Part shown: piece by piece, positions 1 to 8,278 of the stretch
Layout: every line of letters begins with the position of its first letter
Numbering within the stretch: position 1 is the stretch's first letter
Assembly (NCBI GenBank): GCA_026129905.1
Contig: JAHCHE010000006.1
Coordinates: forward strand, 1-64,000
Reading direction: 5' to 3'
Source: Bryobacteraceae bacterium
GTDB taxonomy: Bacteria; Acidobacteriota; Terriglobia; Bryobacterales; Bryobacteraceae
Length of the DNA: 64,000 nt
Position numbers and translations under genes: made by a program
Notes under the pieces: generated by a model
Databases searched by the model: none
Told to the model about the DNA's origin: nothing
What the model saw: only the letters and a program-made list of their open reading frames with translations

Positions 1-287
1 CGAATCTTGCGCGGGGCAGGCGTTTTTGAGCGGCCCCGCACTTCGCCCTTTGGATACGCCGCCGGATCGCTCGTCCTGGTGACGTTCACCCTGGCGTCGG
101 CGTCAACGCCCGCCACCTTCCCACCGATGACGGCGCCTCCCGGCATCACCAGCGACACGTTCTTGCCGATCACGGCCGAAAGCTCGCACCATGTTATCTG
201 CCGCGCCGAGCCGGCCCGCACTGGCGCCGGGGTGAGCAACAGAAGAAAAACTCCGATGAGGATCGTCCGATCCGATATGTGCAGCAT
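1..287 (-). CDS. Secreted hypothetical protein, 3' part cut by window edge
   Basis: The ATG at 287 is preceded by a clear GGAGG Shine-Dalgarno about 5 bases upstream (289-295), and the frame stays open to base 1, so only the first 95 residues are visible. Residues 1-25 form a typical signal peptide: short basic start, then a Leu/Ile/Phe-rich core (GVFLLLLTPAPVRAG) ending in a likely signal peptidase I site. The mature part begins with RQITWCELSAVIGKNVSLVMPGG, a small beta-rich stretch, and continues with GKVAGVDADARVNV, which suggests a compact beta-barrel or Sm-like fold exported to the periplasm. No family is assigned. It is transcribed away from the amidase and lies 29 bp from its stop, so it may be the downstream gene of the same minus-strand run. 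Confidence 0.6.
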   Translation of the reverse strand, partial: MLHISDRTILIGVFLLLLTPAPVRAGSARQITWCELSAVIGKNVSLVMPGGAVIGGKVAGVDADARVNVTRTSDPAAYPKGEVRGRSKTPAPRKI

Positions 288-315
288 AAAACCTCCGCGT
301 TCAGGTCACCGCTGT

Positions 316-2001
316 TCAGCGATTCGGGAGTAAATGGAAGTACACCGCCGGCGGTTGCCGGGGCACGATTGTGTCCGCCGCCAAGGCGAGCCGAAACAGG
401 GTGCGCTCGTCCCATGGCCTGCCGGTCAACTGTAATCCCACGGGCAATCCGCCGTCATAACCGCAGGGAAGGCTGATCGCCGGCAGACCCGTCAGGTTCG
501 CCGGATTCGTGAACCGCATCGTTTCCACAACGCGACCGACATTCGTTTCGGCGTCCAGCAGCCCATGCTTCGAGATCGGCAGCGCCGTAAGGGGCGTAGC
601 CGGCGTGGCGATCACGTCCGCGCGGGTCAGCGCCGCCCGGAACCGATCCATGGCGCGGGTGCGAATGCGCTGCGCCAGGACATAATCGCCGGACGGCAGC
701 GCTCGCACGTTCGCAAGCATCAGGCGGGTGGTCAGGCTGAAGCCGCGCCGGCGCTCGCGATCGTGGCGCTCCATGTTGGCGGCCATTTCGGCGTGGATCG
801 TGAGGCCGTGGGCAAGCGCAATCAGGCGCAGATCGGGGATCGTCACATCGACAAGTTCGGCGCCCAACCGCACGAATTGTGCGAGGAGTTGCTCGCAGGC
901 GGCGACGACTTCGCCGGCTGCGTCAGAGAACCAGTCCCGATAAATGCCGATCCGGACGCCTTCGAGGGCGCCGTCAAATCCGCCGGTCCGGACTGGCGGC
1001 TGAAGTTGGGTGTTAGGGTCCTTTGGATCCGGTCCGGCGATTACGGCATAGAGCAGGGCGGCATCCTCCGCGGTCGCGGCAATCGGTCCCAGGTGCGCAA
1101 CGCTTGGCGCCAGCGGAACGGCGCCGAACTCGCTTACGCGGCCGTATGTGGGCTTTAGTCCGACGACGCCGCAGTAGGCGGCGGGTATGCGGATCGAGCC
1201 GCCGCCGTCGGCTCCGACTGCCGCCGCGCACAAGCCGGCCGCGACGGCGGCGGCGGAACCGCTCGAGCTGCCGCCTGCCTCGTGCGCCAAGTTGTATGGA
1301 TTCCGAACCGGTCCATAGTGGGGGTTCAAGCCGTCCGGCAAAATCCCGATCTCGTGCATATTCGCTTTGCCCAGCAGCAGCGCTCCGGCGCTCCTCAGCC
1401 GCGCTACGACGGTTGAATCGGTCTGCGCCGGCGCGCGGCCGAGGAACCGGGTCCCGGCGGTGGTCGGGTACGGCGCCATGTCGATTTCGTCCTTGATGGC
1501 GATGGGAACCCCGTCCAGAGGCCCCAACGGCTTGCCGGCCTTCCACCGGCGAGTGGACTCGCGCGCCTGCGACAACACGTCATCGGCCTGGCAGGCGATA
1601 AACGCGCGCAGCGGGGTTGGCGGACGGTCGCTCGAAGCAATCGCCGCGATCGCGCGCTCGGCTACTTGTTCGGGAGAAGCAGCGCCCTCCCGATATGCGG
1701 ACTGGTAATCGCGAACGCCGCGAAAACGGAAACCCGGGCCTGGCGCTAACCGGGTGAGGCGCTTCTCCGGCGCCGAGGGCGGGCCCGTACTCTCGGCGCC
1801 TCCATACAACGGAAGGAAGGTAGGCGGTTCGTCGATTGCGGCCGCGCGCAACTCCCGCAGGCCCAGGTTCGCCGTGAGCCACGGGGCGATGAGCGATCGA
1901 ATCACTGGCCGCTCAAGCAGCGTCACGACCAGGCGCAATGCCGCCCCGCGCAGCCACGGCGTCTTTATCGGTTTCAGATCGTAGCTGGGATCATGCGGCA
2001 T
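316..2001 (-). CDS. Amidase (amidase-signature family)
   Basis: A 561-residue amidase-signature enzyme, the family of GatA, fatty-acid amide hydrolase and bacterial amidases, hydrolysing a carboxamide to acid plus ammonia. The Ser-cisSer-Lys triad is visible: Lys about 170 in VPIAIKDE, the cis-Ser in AGGSSSGSAAA (about 243-252) and the nucleophile about Ser269 in GADGGGSIRIPA. The start is set at 2001 because AAGGAG precedes it by nine bases; an in-frame ATG at 2028 lacks a ribosome site. The N-terminal 90 residues, before the fold proper, carry a hydrophobic patch and may be a membrane-associating extension. No GatB or GatC lies nearby, so a role in transamidosome formation is unlikely; substrate unknown. 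It is probably co-transcribed with the membrane protein 60 bp upstream. Confidence 0.9.
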   Translation of the reverse strand: MPHDPSYDLKPIKTPWLRGAALRLVVTLLERPVIRSLIAPWLTANLGLRELRAAAIDEPPTFLPLYGGAESTGPPSAPEKRLTRLAPGPGFRFRGVRDYQSAYREGAASPEQVAERAIAAIASSDRPPTPLRAFIACQADDVLSQARESTRRWKAGKPLGPLDGVPIAIKDEIDMAPYPTTAGTRFLGRAPAQTDSTVVARLRSAGALLLGKANMHEIGILPDGLNPHYGPVRNPYNLAHEAGGSSSGSAAAVAAGLCAAAVGADGGGSIRIPAAYCGVVGLKPTYGRVSEFGAVPLAPSVAHLGPIAATAEDAALLYAVIAGPDPKDPNTQLQPPVRTGGFDGALEGVRIGIYRDWFSDAAGEVVAACEQLLAQFVRLGAELVDVTIPDLRLIALAHGLTIHAEMAANMERHDRERRRGFSLTTRLMLANVRALPSGDYVLAQRIRTRAMDRFRAALTRADVIATPATPLTALPISKHGLLDAETNVGRVVETMRFTNPANLTGLPAISLPCGYDGGLPVGLQLTGRPWDERTLFRLALAADTIVPRQPPAVYFHLLPNR

Positions 2002-2061
2002 GGCTTTGCTCCTTGGGCATTCCATCACGGGTGAAACGCGTCGTCACATTTCCGCCGCCGA

Positions 2062-3021
2062 TTATGACGCCGGCAAAGCACCTCCACAACTTCTTCGGTG
2101 CCGCCGGAAAGCCGCCAGCAGAGCGAGGATGCCGGCCCCAAGGTTGCATGCCGCGCCGGTTAGGCAGGCGACCGCCGGCAAGATCCGCCCGGGCCGGCCA
2201 GCCGCGAGAACGGATGCGGCGTCGAGCAATGCGAAGCCCAGTAGCAGACTTACGAAGCTCATAGTTACGACCAGCACCCTGCTTGCACCGGCGTTCCGCC
2301 ACGCCACCGGAGTGAGCATCGCGGTCCCGATCAGCACATTGAGAATCGCAGTGACGGCAAAAGCAGGAATCGCTCTTGGCGCCATTGGGGCGATGTTCCT
2401 GGCCAGCGCCGGCATTACGCCGAGAGCCACTATGGCTGCCGTGCCCAATGCGAGTCCGCCGGCCACCCGCTGGAGGCGGCGCGGGATGGTCCCGCCAACC
2501 CCGGCGAGATCGGCCTTCACTGCTCCCACGTCCCTGGCCACGCTCCGTTCCGCGAGCGGCGCGGCCGGACCTGCCGCTTTCCCGCGCCATCGATCCGCCA
2601 AGTGGCCGAGACCCGTGGCTCCGGCCGCGCCAATCAGTCCCAGAAGGGACCCCAACAGGCCAAGGAGCATCACGAAGACCGGCGCTTCCGTGATCCGTTC
2701 GTGGCTGTCGCCGGTTTCGCCCATGTCAAATGCAATGAACTGGTGGGCCAGCACAGCCGCCACAGCAACGACCAGCACGACCGCGCCGGCGACCATGCCG
2801 GCCGCAATCCTCCCCAGCGTGTTTCGCCGCCACCAGGCGACCAACGCGCCGGCTATGACCGGCAGCAGGAAATGCAGGTAGAGCACCATCGTTACCATGT
2901 CCGGCCTGTTCTCCGGCTTCTGCCACCCGAACGCATCCAAGCAGAATGCGGTTAACCAGTACAAAAGGAACAGGGCAGTCGCAAGCCGATGAGCCTTGAT
3001 TTCATTCCACATGCGGCGCAT
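2062..3021 (-). CDS. Multi-pass membrane protein, unknown function
   Basis: A 319-residue integral membrane protein. An open frame extends upstream to 3342, but the ATG at 3021 has GGAGGA at a nine-base spacing, and the residues before it read as an antisense shadow of the neighbouring nuclease. Hydrophobic segments are visible near residues 12-28, 42-62, 72-98, 125-150, 200-222, 232-252, 260-282 and 290-310, giving about eight helices in two groups of four separated by a basic, Ala-rich cytoplasmic stretch. I recognise no family. Its position 60 bp upstream of the amidase and 19 bp downstream of the nuclease-fold gene on the same strand suggests one transcript. Confidence 0.75.
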   Translation of the reverse strand: MRRMWNEIKAHRLATALFLLYWLTAFCLDAFGWQKPENRPDMVTMVLYLHFLLPVIAGALVAWWRRNTLGRIAAGMVAGAVVLVVAVAAVLAHQFIAFDMGETGDSHERITEAPVFVMLLGLLGSLLGLIGAAGATGLGHLADRWRGKAAGPAAPLAERSVARDVGAVKADLAGVGGTIPRRLQRVAGGLALGTAAIVALGVMPALARNIAPMAPRAIPAFAVTAILNVLIGTAMLTPVAWRNAGASRVLVVTMSFVSLLLGFALLDAASVLAAGRPGRILPAVACLTGAACNLGAGILALLAAFRRHRRSCGGALPAS

Positions 3022-3040
3022 AGGATCATATCCTCCGCCT

Positions 3041-4174
3041 TCACTGAAACCGGAGCTCCACGCCGACTGCGGCATGGTCAGATGGCCACAGCCACGAAGG
3101 TTGACTCTTGTCCGCCACGCGATCTCCGAGAACCCTCGCCTTGACTTTTCGCGGAGCCTCCAGGGTAAACACCATGTCGATCCGTTCATCGAGAATCGAC
3201 TGGTGATTCGAAAGGTCCTCCAACTGACAGCAGGTGAATCCCTGCACGGCTCCTGGCCGCAGGAGCCAAGTGTCGATGAGACCGGCCCACCCGAACTGGA
3301 TGTACGGCGGGACAATGTATGGCGGGTCAAGGAGAGGCGCAAGGGTGATTTCGTCGGCCGGAGAGGAATTGATGTCTCCGGCGAGGATCAACGAGCGGCC
3401 GGCCGGGGTCGCCGCGAGCACGGCAACCAACTCGGCTGCCTGGGCCGCCTGGATAGCGGGAGAAAGTGGATTCGTCGGGTCCGGTTGGCGTTCCTCCAGA
3501 TGGGTGTTCACGAAACGGTAGTCCTTGCCGCCGACAGTCACGTCCACACCGACAAATCCACGCTCGAATCTGATGGGTCCCAGGGCGGTGGGCGCCTCGA
3601 CTACGTATTGGTAGTTGCACCCGGGCCCCAGGTCCAGCGATGGCCTGGCGCATCCTGCCGAGTACCAGACTGGCTGGGCGGCGCCAGCGATATCGGCTCG
3701 CGCCAGGATGACGTCGCGGTCCGTAACGCTGAGCGCATCGAACGCGCCGTTTCGGTCGAAATCGACCGGGATCGTCATGCTCAGGTTCCGAACGCCAGCA
3801 ACTGGCTGGTAGCTGGCGCCCTGCCTCGTCAGAGCTTCCATCAGGTCGGCCAGGTGGTCGCGGTACGGGGCAGCCTCGTTGGCGCCGTTCCGTTTGAAGT
3901 CCCAGACCTCCTGGAGAGCGACCAGATGCGGCTGCCATGTAACAATCTCCCTGGCCAGGGCTTCGGCGCGTTCCTCGAAGTTGTTGGCCTCGATTTGAGC
4001 CAACGCCGCCAGCACCGCCTCGTTGAACGCAGCTTGGTCTGGCGCGGTCACGATGGGCCTCAGATCGACTCCGAGATACTGGTTCTGACTCAGGACGACG
4101 ATGTCGAATGGCGCCGCGGCCTGGAGAGCGGCGGCGGTGAAGGTCAGTACGGTAATTGCAATCATACGATTCAT
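3041..4174 (-). CDS. Secreted endonuclease/exonuclease/phosphatase-family protein
   Basis: A 377-residue protein with a signal peptide (MNRMIAITVLTFTAAALQA) and an endonuclease/exonuclease/phosphatase (DNase I/sphingomyelinase-like) fold. Diagnostic motifs appear in order: LSQNQYLG near the mature N-terminus, HLVALQEVW with the metal-binding Glu, the Asn/Asp of LILAGDINSSP, and a terminal SDHAAVGVEL with the catalytic Asp-His. The substrate could be a nucleic acid, a phospholipid or another phosphodiester. The start at 4174 is chosen over an upstream in-frame ATG because TGGAGG sits eight bases before it and the signal peptide begins there. It is followed by the membrane protein gene after 19 bp. 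Confidence 0.88.
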   Translation of the reverse strand: MNRMIAITVLTFTAAALQAAAPFDIVVLSQNQYLGVDLRPIVTAPDQAAFNEAVLAALAQIEANNFEERAEALAREIVTWQPHLVALQEVWDFKRNGANEAAPYRDHLADLMEALTRQGASYQPVAGVRNLSMTIPVDFDRNGAFDALSVTDRDVILARADIAGAAQPVWYSAGCARPSLDLGPGCNYQYVVEAPTALGPIRFERGFVGVDVTVGGKDYRFVNTHLEERQPDPTNPLSPAIQAAQAAELVAVLAATPAGRSLILAGDINSSPADEITLAPLLDPPYIVPPYIQFGWAGLIDTWLLRPGAVQGFTCCQLEDLSNHQSILDERIDMVFTLEAPRKVKARVLGDRVADKSQPSWLWPSDHAAVGVELRFQ

Positions 4175-4287
4175 CCCTATTTCCTCCAGTAAAGGACGAA
4201 GACCGCCGAAGCGAGTTGGCGATCGTGATTTCATTGCGAAGGCGCTATCCTCGCCCTTACCGGTGTTCAGTATGCCGCTGGTCCGCG

Positions 4288-4312
4288 CGAAACAACCTTC
4301 GGAATTGTTTCG
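4288..4312. promoter_or_regulatory. Inverted repeat upstream of the secreted nuclease gene, possible operator
   Basis: CGAAACAA (4288-4295) and its exact complement TTGTTTCG (4305-4312) flank a nine-base spacer whose core TTCGGAA is itself nearly symmetric. The site lies in the 207-bp gap between the winged-helix regulator and the start of the nuclease-fold gene, 114 bp upstream of that start. There is no T-tract, so a terminator is less likely than a regulator site. The cognate protein is unknown; the adjacent regulator is one candidate. Confidence 0.45.
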
Positions 4313-4381
4313 GAGTAACGGAATTTAGTTTCTTGACTTGTGAATGGATGAGAAATCAGGAAGTTACGGTCTTGCGGCAGA

Positions 4382-5263
4382 TCACGGCGGCGAAAGCCGG
4401 CGGCCGATTTGCGCCGCCAAGGCTCGCGCTACCGCGGCTTCGGCTTGATTGATATCCGCGGCCGCCACGTCGTAACCGTCGGCCCAGATCAGTTTGCCCG
4501 AATGGACGTCCGTCAAGCGCGCGGAAACCCTGATTTGCGGGCCAAACGTCTGAGCCGTGCCTTCGAGAATGACGTCGAGTCCGAGCAACCGGGTCATGAT
4601 GGCGGTGGGAATCCGCAGCCGAAGATAGCGTTGGATCGTGCTCGGCGAGACGATCTGTGCGGATTTGAGCTTCGCGATCTCGGCGACCAGCGCCTGATTC
4701 AGACCTTCGGAGAATTTGGCTCGCTCCAGATCGGGGCTCAGGCACTCGAAGGGGATCACTGCCAGGCTGGCAGCGCCTCCGACTTGGGGAAGATACCTGG
4801 AGGGCCGGTAGAACTGCCAGTAGACAAGGGCACATAATCCCAGCAAAATGGCGAGAAATGCGAACCAAGCCCGGCGGGGTTGGCCGGCCCGCCTGTGAAC
4901 GCCGGGCGGAACTGGCTGCGCCGTCTCAACCGGCAGCGAGGCGGGTTGGTCCACTTGGGCTGTGAACCGGTACCCTCGCTTGGGGATGGTCTCGATGTAC
5001 GCTTCGCCATCGTCCCCCAGAGCTTTGCGCAAGAGCGAGATGTTCCGCGCCAGGCCGACTTCTTCCACCACGGCGTCGGGCCAGACCGCTTTCATGAGCT
5101 CGGCCTTGCCGACCACCTCGCCACGACGTTCGAGGAGGGCGTGCAGCGTGTCGATCGCTTTCGGAACCAGCGGAATCAGTTCGTCGTTTCGGAACAGCAG
5201 GCGTTGCGCCGCGTCGTATCGGAACGGCCCGAACCGATAAACGGCTCCAAGAGGCTGGCTCAT
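4382..5263 (-). CDS. Transmembrane winged-helix transcriptional regulator (CadC/ToxR-like)
   Basis: A 293-residue one-component regulator. Residues 8-110 form an OmpR/ToxR-type winged helix (FGPFRYDAAQRLLFRNDE, LLERRGEVVGKAELMKAVWPD, then IETIPKRGYRF at the wing). A single transmembrane helix lies near 150-168 (FAFLAILLGLCALVYW), and a periplasmic domain of about 120 residues begins ASLAVIPFECLSPD, resembling the FlgO/TolB N-terminal alpha-beta domain common after such DNA-binding domains in Acidobacteriota. It should sense an envelope signal and bind DNA from the membrane. Most such proteins continue into TPR repeats; this one stops before any, so it is a short version. It is on the same strand as, and upstream of, the nuclease, membrane protein and amidase genes. 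Confidence 0.88.
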   Translation of the reverse strand: MSQPLGAVYRFGPFRYDAAQRLLFRNDELIPLVPKAIDTLHALLERRGEVVGKAELMKAVWPDAVVEEVGLARNISLLRKALGDDGEAYIETIPKRGYRFTAQVDQPASLPVETAQPVPPGVHRRAGQPRRAWFAFLAILLGLCALVYWQFYRPSRYLPQVGGAASLAVIPFECLSPDLERAKFSEGLNQALVAEIAKLKSAQIVSPSTIQRYLRLRIPTAIMTRLLGLDVILEGTAQTFGPQIRVSARLTDVHSGKLIWADGYDVAAADINQAEAAVARALAAQIGRRLSPP

Positions 5264-5366
5264 ATGCGTTGCCCTTTACGATCTTAGCGGGGCGCGATGA
5301 TGCGCCAGGTGGCGACCGGGAATGAATGGGAACGGGCGCGGAAGGGCGGCGTGAGAACATAGGCGC

Positions 5367-5798
5367 ATGGCGCTTCAGAATTATGAGAATCACAGGCGGC
5401 AAGTGGCGGGGTATTCGGCGCTGCTGCTGATCATCGCCGCGACGTTTGTCGGCGCGTGCGTGAATCTTTACCAGTCGCTGGGCGATCACCAGCGACTGTA
5501 TAGCGCGTCGCTGCTGGTGGTGTTGAGCGGCTGCGTGTTTTTCGCGGCGGGTTACGCGCGGACGTTCGCGTTGAAGGCGCAGGACCGCGCGATACGGGCG
5601 GAGGAGAACTTGCGCCACTACGTCATGGCGGGCAGCCTGCTGGATTCGAGGCTGAGCCCGCGGCAGATTGTGGCGCTGCGGTTCGCCTCGGACCAGGAGT
5701 TCGTCGGGCTGGCGCGGCAGGCGGCCGAGGAAGGGATGGCGCCGGACCAAATCAAGCGGGCCGTGCGGGACTGGCGGGCGGATACGTACCGGGTGTGA
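5367..5798 (+). CDS. DUF6526 family membrane protein
   Basis: A 143-residue protein matching the DUF6526 pattern: the N-terminus LQNYENHRR, two transmembrane helices (about 15-37 and 45-66), a short basic linker, and a cytoplasmic C-terminal half with LSPRQIVALRFASDQEF and a final amphipathic segment ending AVRDWRADTYRV. The function of the family is unknown; it occurs mostly as a stand-alone inner-membrane protein in Acidobacteriota and Bacteroidota. It is divergent from the winged-helix regulator (104 bp apart). The ribosome site before the ATG is weak. Confidence 0.8.
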   Translation: MALQNYENHRRQVAGYSALLLIIAATFVGACVNLYQSLGDHQRLYSASLLVVLSGCVFFAAGYARTFALKAQDRAIRAEENLRHYVMAGSLLDSRLSPRQIVALRFASDQEFVGLARQAAEEGMAPDQIKRAVRDWRADTYRV

Positions 5799-5802
5799 AA
5801 GA

Positions 5803-5822
5803 CTCCGGCGCGGGGGCCGGAG
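5803..5822 (+). terminator. Hairpin just after the DUF6526 gene
   Basis: CTCCGGC (5803-5809) pairs with GCCGGAG (5816-5822) around a six-base loop, five bases after the stop codon. There is no T-tract, so it would be a weak or factor-assisted terminator, or only a stabilising 3' hairpin. Confidence 0.35.
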
Positions 5823-5928
5823 CTTGCCGGGGAGGCTGGAGGATCACCGACCGCGACGTCCGGTCGCGCGGCGGCTTTCACCTCGGGCACGCCTGTCCAC
5901 GGCGTCACGGAACACCCGATAGTGTCGC

Positions 5929-6270
5929 TTATTCCGGCGACTGTATCAGAAAGCAAAACAGATCGAGCAGCGCCGGAGAGTAGCTGGACTGGGCATTGAG
6001 GACATCGAGGTAAGGTCCCTGCAAGCCGATAAGATCAGCGCCCGGGCCGGCCCATTGGCGGTAGAAATCCGGGTCTCCCATCCGTAACCGATGGTGGCCC
6101 AGATCCAGCTCCATCCGGTTTCCGGCCGCTAACCCCATGAAAGTAAATTCTGCGAAACGAACTGCCGATATCGCCTGGCCGGTCGAGGAAATGATCACGA
6201 TTACCCGCACAAATCCCGAACTTCCGCCCGCCTCCGACCCCAACGGTCTCGATCCGGCGCCCGCGCCCAT
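5929..6270 (-). CDS. Possible small hypothetical protein in a 640-bp gap
   Basis: The only plausible coding frame in the 5.80-6.44 kb spacer. It would encode up to 113 residues, with a Gly-rich start followed by a better-looking stretch (VRVIVIISSTGQAISAV, then LGHHRLRMGDPDFYRQW and a hydrophobic end SPALLDLFCFLIQSPE). The stop is TAA. No clear ribosome site precedes the ATG at 6270 (an AAGG lies directly against it), and codon bias is less convincing than in neighbouring genes. No family is recognised. The rest of the spacer, 5823-5928 and 6271-6442, shows nothing else I can support. Confidence 0.35.
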   Translation of the reverse strand: MGAGAGSRPLGSEAGGSSGFVRVIVIISSTGQAISAVRFAEFTFMGLAAGNRMELDLGHHRLRMGDPDFYRQWAGPGADLIGLQGPYLDVLNAQSSYSPALLDLFCFLIQSPE

Positions 6271-6442
6271 CCTTATGACCCGCTAAACCCCCTCCAATTC
6301 TCTTCTTCTTCCGGTCTCTGCGCTCGGCGTGTCTCCACGGTGCGTTCGGCCGCGGTCGTTTTACGCCATCCGCCCAACCCACCAAGGCGGCCTCTTCGAC
6401 GTTTCGCTGCGCTGTCAGTGGTATAAACTGGTCGGTTACCCT

Positions 6443-7264
6443 ATGACAGGCAAAAAGAGTCTGGAAGAGCTCCAGGCGCTCACCAAAACCATACGCCGGC
6501 GCATCGTCGAAATGACCGGAGCGGCCAAGTCCGGCCACCCCGGCGGCTCGCTGTCAGCCGTCGAGATCGTCGCTACCCTCTTCTTCGACGTGATGAATCA
6601 CGATCCGCAAAACCCTCACTGGGAAGACCGCGATCGGTTTATCCTCTCCAAGGGCCACGGTTGCCCCGTCCTTTACGCCGTCATGGCCGAATGCGGCTAC
6701 ACCCCCGTGGAACAGCTCAACACGCTTCGGAAGCTTGGCTCCATCTACCAGGGCCATCCCGACCGCCGGTTCATTCCCGCGTTGGAAGCTTCCACCGGTT
6801 CCCTCGGCCAGGGCTTGTCCATCGGACTCGGCATGGCGCTGGCCGCGCGCTTGGATGGGAAGCCGTGGCGCACCTACGTCGTGCTCGGCGATGGCGAGAT
6901 CCAGGAGGGACAAATCTGGGAAGCGGCCATGTTCGCCTCCTTTCACAAGGTCGACAACCTCGTCGCCATCGTCGACTACAACCGCATCCAGCTCGATGGC
7001 TTCGTCAAGGACATCATGGAGCTGGAACCGCTGGCCGACAAGTGGCGCAGTTTCGGCTGGCATGTCGTCGAACTGGACGGCCACAGCATCCCCGCCCTCC
7101 GCGAAGCGTTCGCCGTACCCGCCGCCGTCAAGGGTAAGCCTACCGTCGTTATCGCCCATACCGTCAAGGGCAAGGGCGTGTCATTCATGGAGAACAACCC
7201 GAAGTGGCACGGCGTCGCGCCGTCGCCCCAGGAAGTGGAACTGGCCTTGAAGGAGCTTGCCTGA
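6443..7264 (+). CDS. Transketolase, N-terminal (thiamine-pyrophosphate) subunit
   Basis: A 273-residue protein equal to the first half of transketolase. Motifs: SGHPGGSLSAVEI near residue 32, the catalytic SKGHGCPVLYAVMAE, STGSLGQGLSIGLGMALAARLDG, and the TPP/Mg motif GDGEIQEGQIWEA with the downstream VDYNRIQLDG. It transfers two-carbon ketol units between sugar phosphates in the pentose phosphate pathway when paired with the C-terminal subunit encoded immediately downstream, whose start overlaps this stop by one base. The split form is normal in many archaea, Acidobacteriota and Thermotogae. The start at 6443 is chosen because the conserved fold begins there; the upstream residues in the longer frame are not family-like. 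The ribosome site is weak. Confidence 0.93.
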   Translation: MTGKKSLEELQALTKTIRRRIVEMTGAAKSGHPGGSLSAVEIVATLFFDVMNHDPQNPHWEDRDRFILSKGHGCPVLYAVMAECGYTPVEQLNTLRKLGSIYQGHPDRRFIPALEASTGSLGQGLSIGLGMALAARLDGKPWRTYVVLGDGEIQEGQIWEAAMFASFHKVDNLVAIVDYNRIQLDGFVKDIMELEPLADKWRSFGWHVVELDGHSIPALREAFAVPAAVKGKPTVVIAHTVKGKGVSFMENNPKWHGVAPSPQEVELALKELA

Positions 7265-8247
7265 TGTCGACCAAAGCGGTGAAGCTGCAATCGGAGCTGA
7301 AGATGGGCGCCGCCACCCGCGCCGCTTTCGGCGACGCGCTGCTGGAACTCGCCCGGCAGGACGAGCGCATCGTCGTCTGTGACGCCGATCTGTCCAAGTC
7401 CACCATGACCCACAAGTTCGCCCAGGCCTTTCCGCATCGCTTCTTTTCCTGCGGCATCGCGGAGGCGAACATGGTGGGCGTCGGCGCGGGTCTTGCCTCG
7501 GCCGGCAAGATCGCCGTCGTCTCCTCTTTTTCCTGCTTTGTGGCCAACAAGGGATTCGAACAGCTTCGGGTTGCCGTGGCTTACCCCCAGGTCAAGAGCT
7601 TTAAAGTGGTGGGGACGCATAGCGGCATCTCGATCGGCGAAGACGGCCCCTCGCAAATGGCGGTCGAAGATCTCAGCCTCGCCTGCGCCCTTCCGGGATT
7701 TGTCGTCATTAGTCCGGCGGACGAAGTATCGATGAAAGCCCTGTTCCGCGCCGCCGTCTACCACGACGGACCCGTTTATGTACGCGCCGGCCGCGCCCCT
7801 GCCCCGATCGTCCATTCGCCGGATCGTGCGTTCGAGCTCGGTAAAGCGGTCGAGCTGGTTCCCGGCGCCGACGTCGCCATCGTCGCAACCGGCCTGATGG
7901 TCGCCGAGGCAATCCGCGCCGCCGAGCAGTTGGAGACCGAGGGCGTTTCGGCGCGCGTGCTCGACATGCACACCATCAAGCCGCTCGACCGCGAAGCCAT
8001 CCACCGCGCCGCCGCCCAAACCGGAGCCGTCGTAGTCGCCGAGGAACACCTCGTCGACAGCGGCTTGGGCGTCAGGGTGGCGCAAGTGGTCGCCGAAACC
8101 CATCCCGCCGTCATGGAGTTCGTTGGCATCCAGGATACTTATGCCGAATCCGGAACGCCTGCCGGACTGCTCGAAAAGTATGGATTGGTCGCCTCCAACG
8201 TCGCCGCCGCCGCCCGCCGCGCGCTCGACCGCAAGAAGCAAGGCTGA
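7264..8247 (+). CDS. Transketolase, C-terminal subunit
   Basis: A 327-residue partner of the preceding gene, carrying the pyrimidine-binding and C-terminal domains of transketolase. Visible are the PYR-domain pattern IVVCDADLSKSTMTHKFAQ, the proton-relay segment FFSCGIAEANMVGVGAGLA with its catalytic Glu, the HSGISIGEDGPSQM loop that contacts the cofactor, and a C-terminal domain ending in VVVAEEHLVDSGLG. The two halves are translationally coupled through a TGATG overlap at 7262-7266. Downstream, a sensor kinase begins after 31 bp, so the transketolase and the two-component pair may share a transcript. Confidence 0.93.
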   Translation: MSTKAVKLQSELKMGAATRAAFGDALLELARQDERIVVCDADLSKSTMTHKFAQAFPHRFFSCGIAEANMVGVGAGLASAGKIAVVSSFSCFVANKGFEQLRVAVAYPQVKSFKVVGTHSGISIGEDGPSQMAVEDLSLACALPGFVVISPADEVSMKALFRAAVYHDGPVYVRAGRAPAPIVHSPDRAFELGKAVELVPGADVAIVATGLMVAEAIRAAEQLETEGVSARVLDMHTIKPLDREAIHRAAAQTGAVVVAEEHLVDSGLGVRVAQVVAETHPAVMEFVGIQDTYAESGTPAGLLEKYGLVASNVAAAARRALDRKKQG

Positions 8248-8278
8248 ACCGGACCTGGCGCCCCGGAAAAGGTTCAAT

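Noticed and set aside
2062-3342. 426-residue open frame as a single gene
   Set aside because: The first 107 residues are antisense to the nuclease-fold gene and low-complexity; the ATG at 3021 with GGAGGA is the better start.
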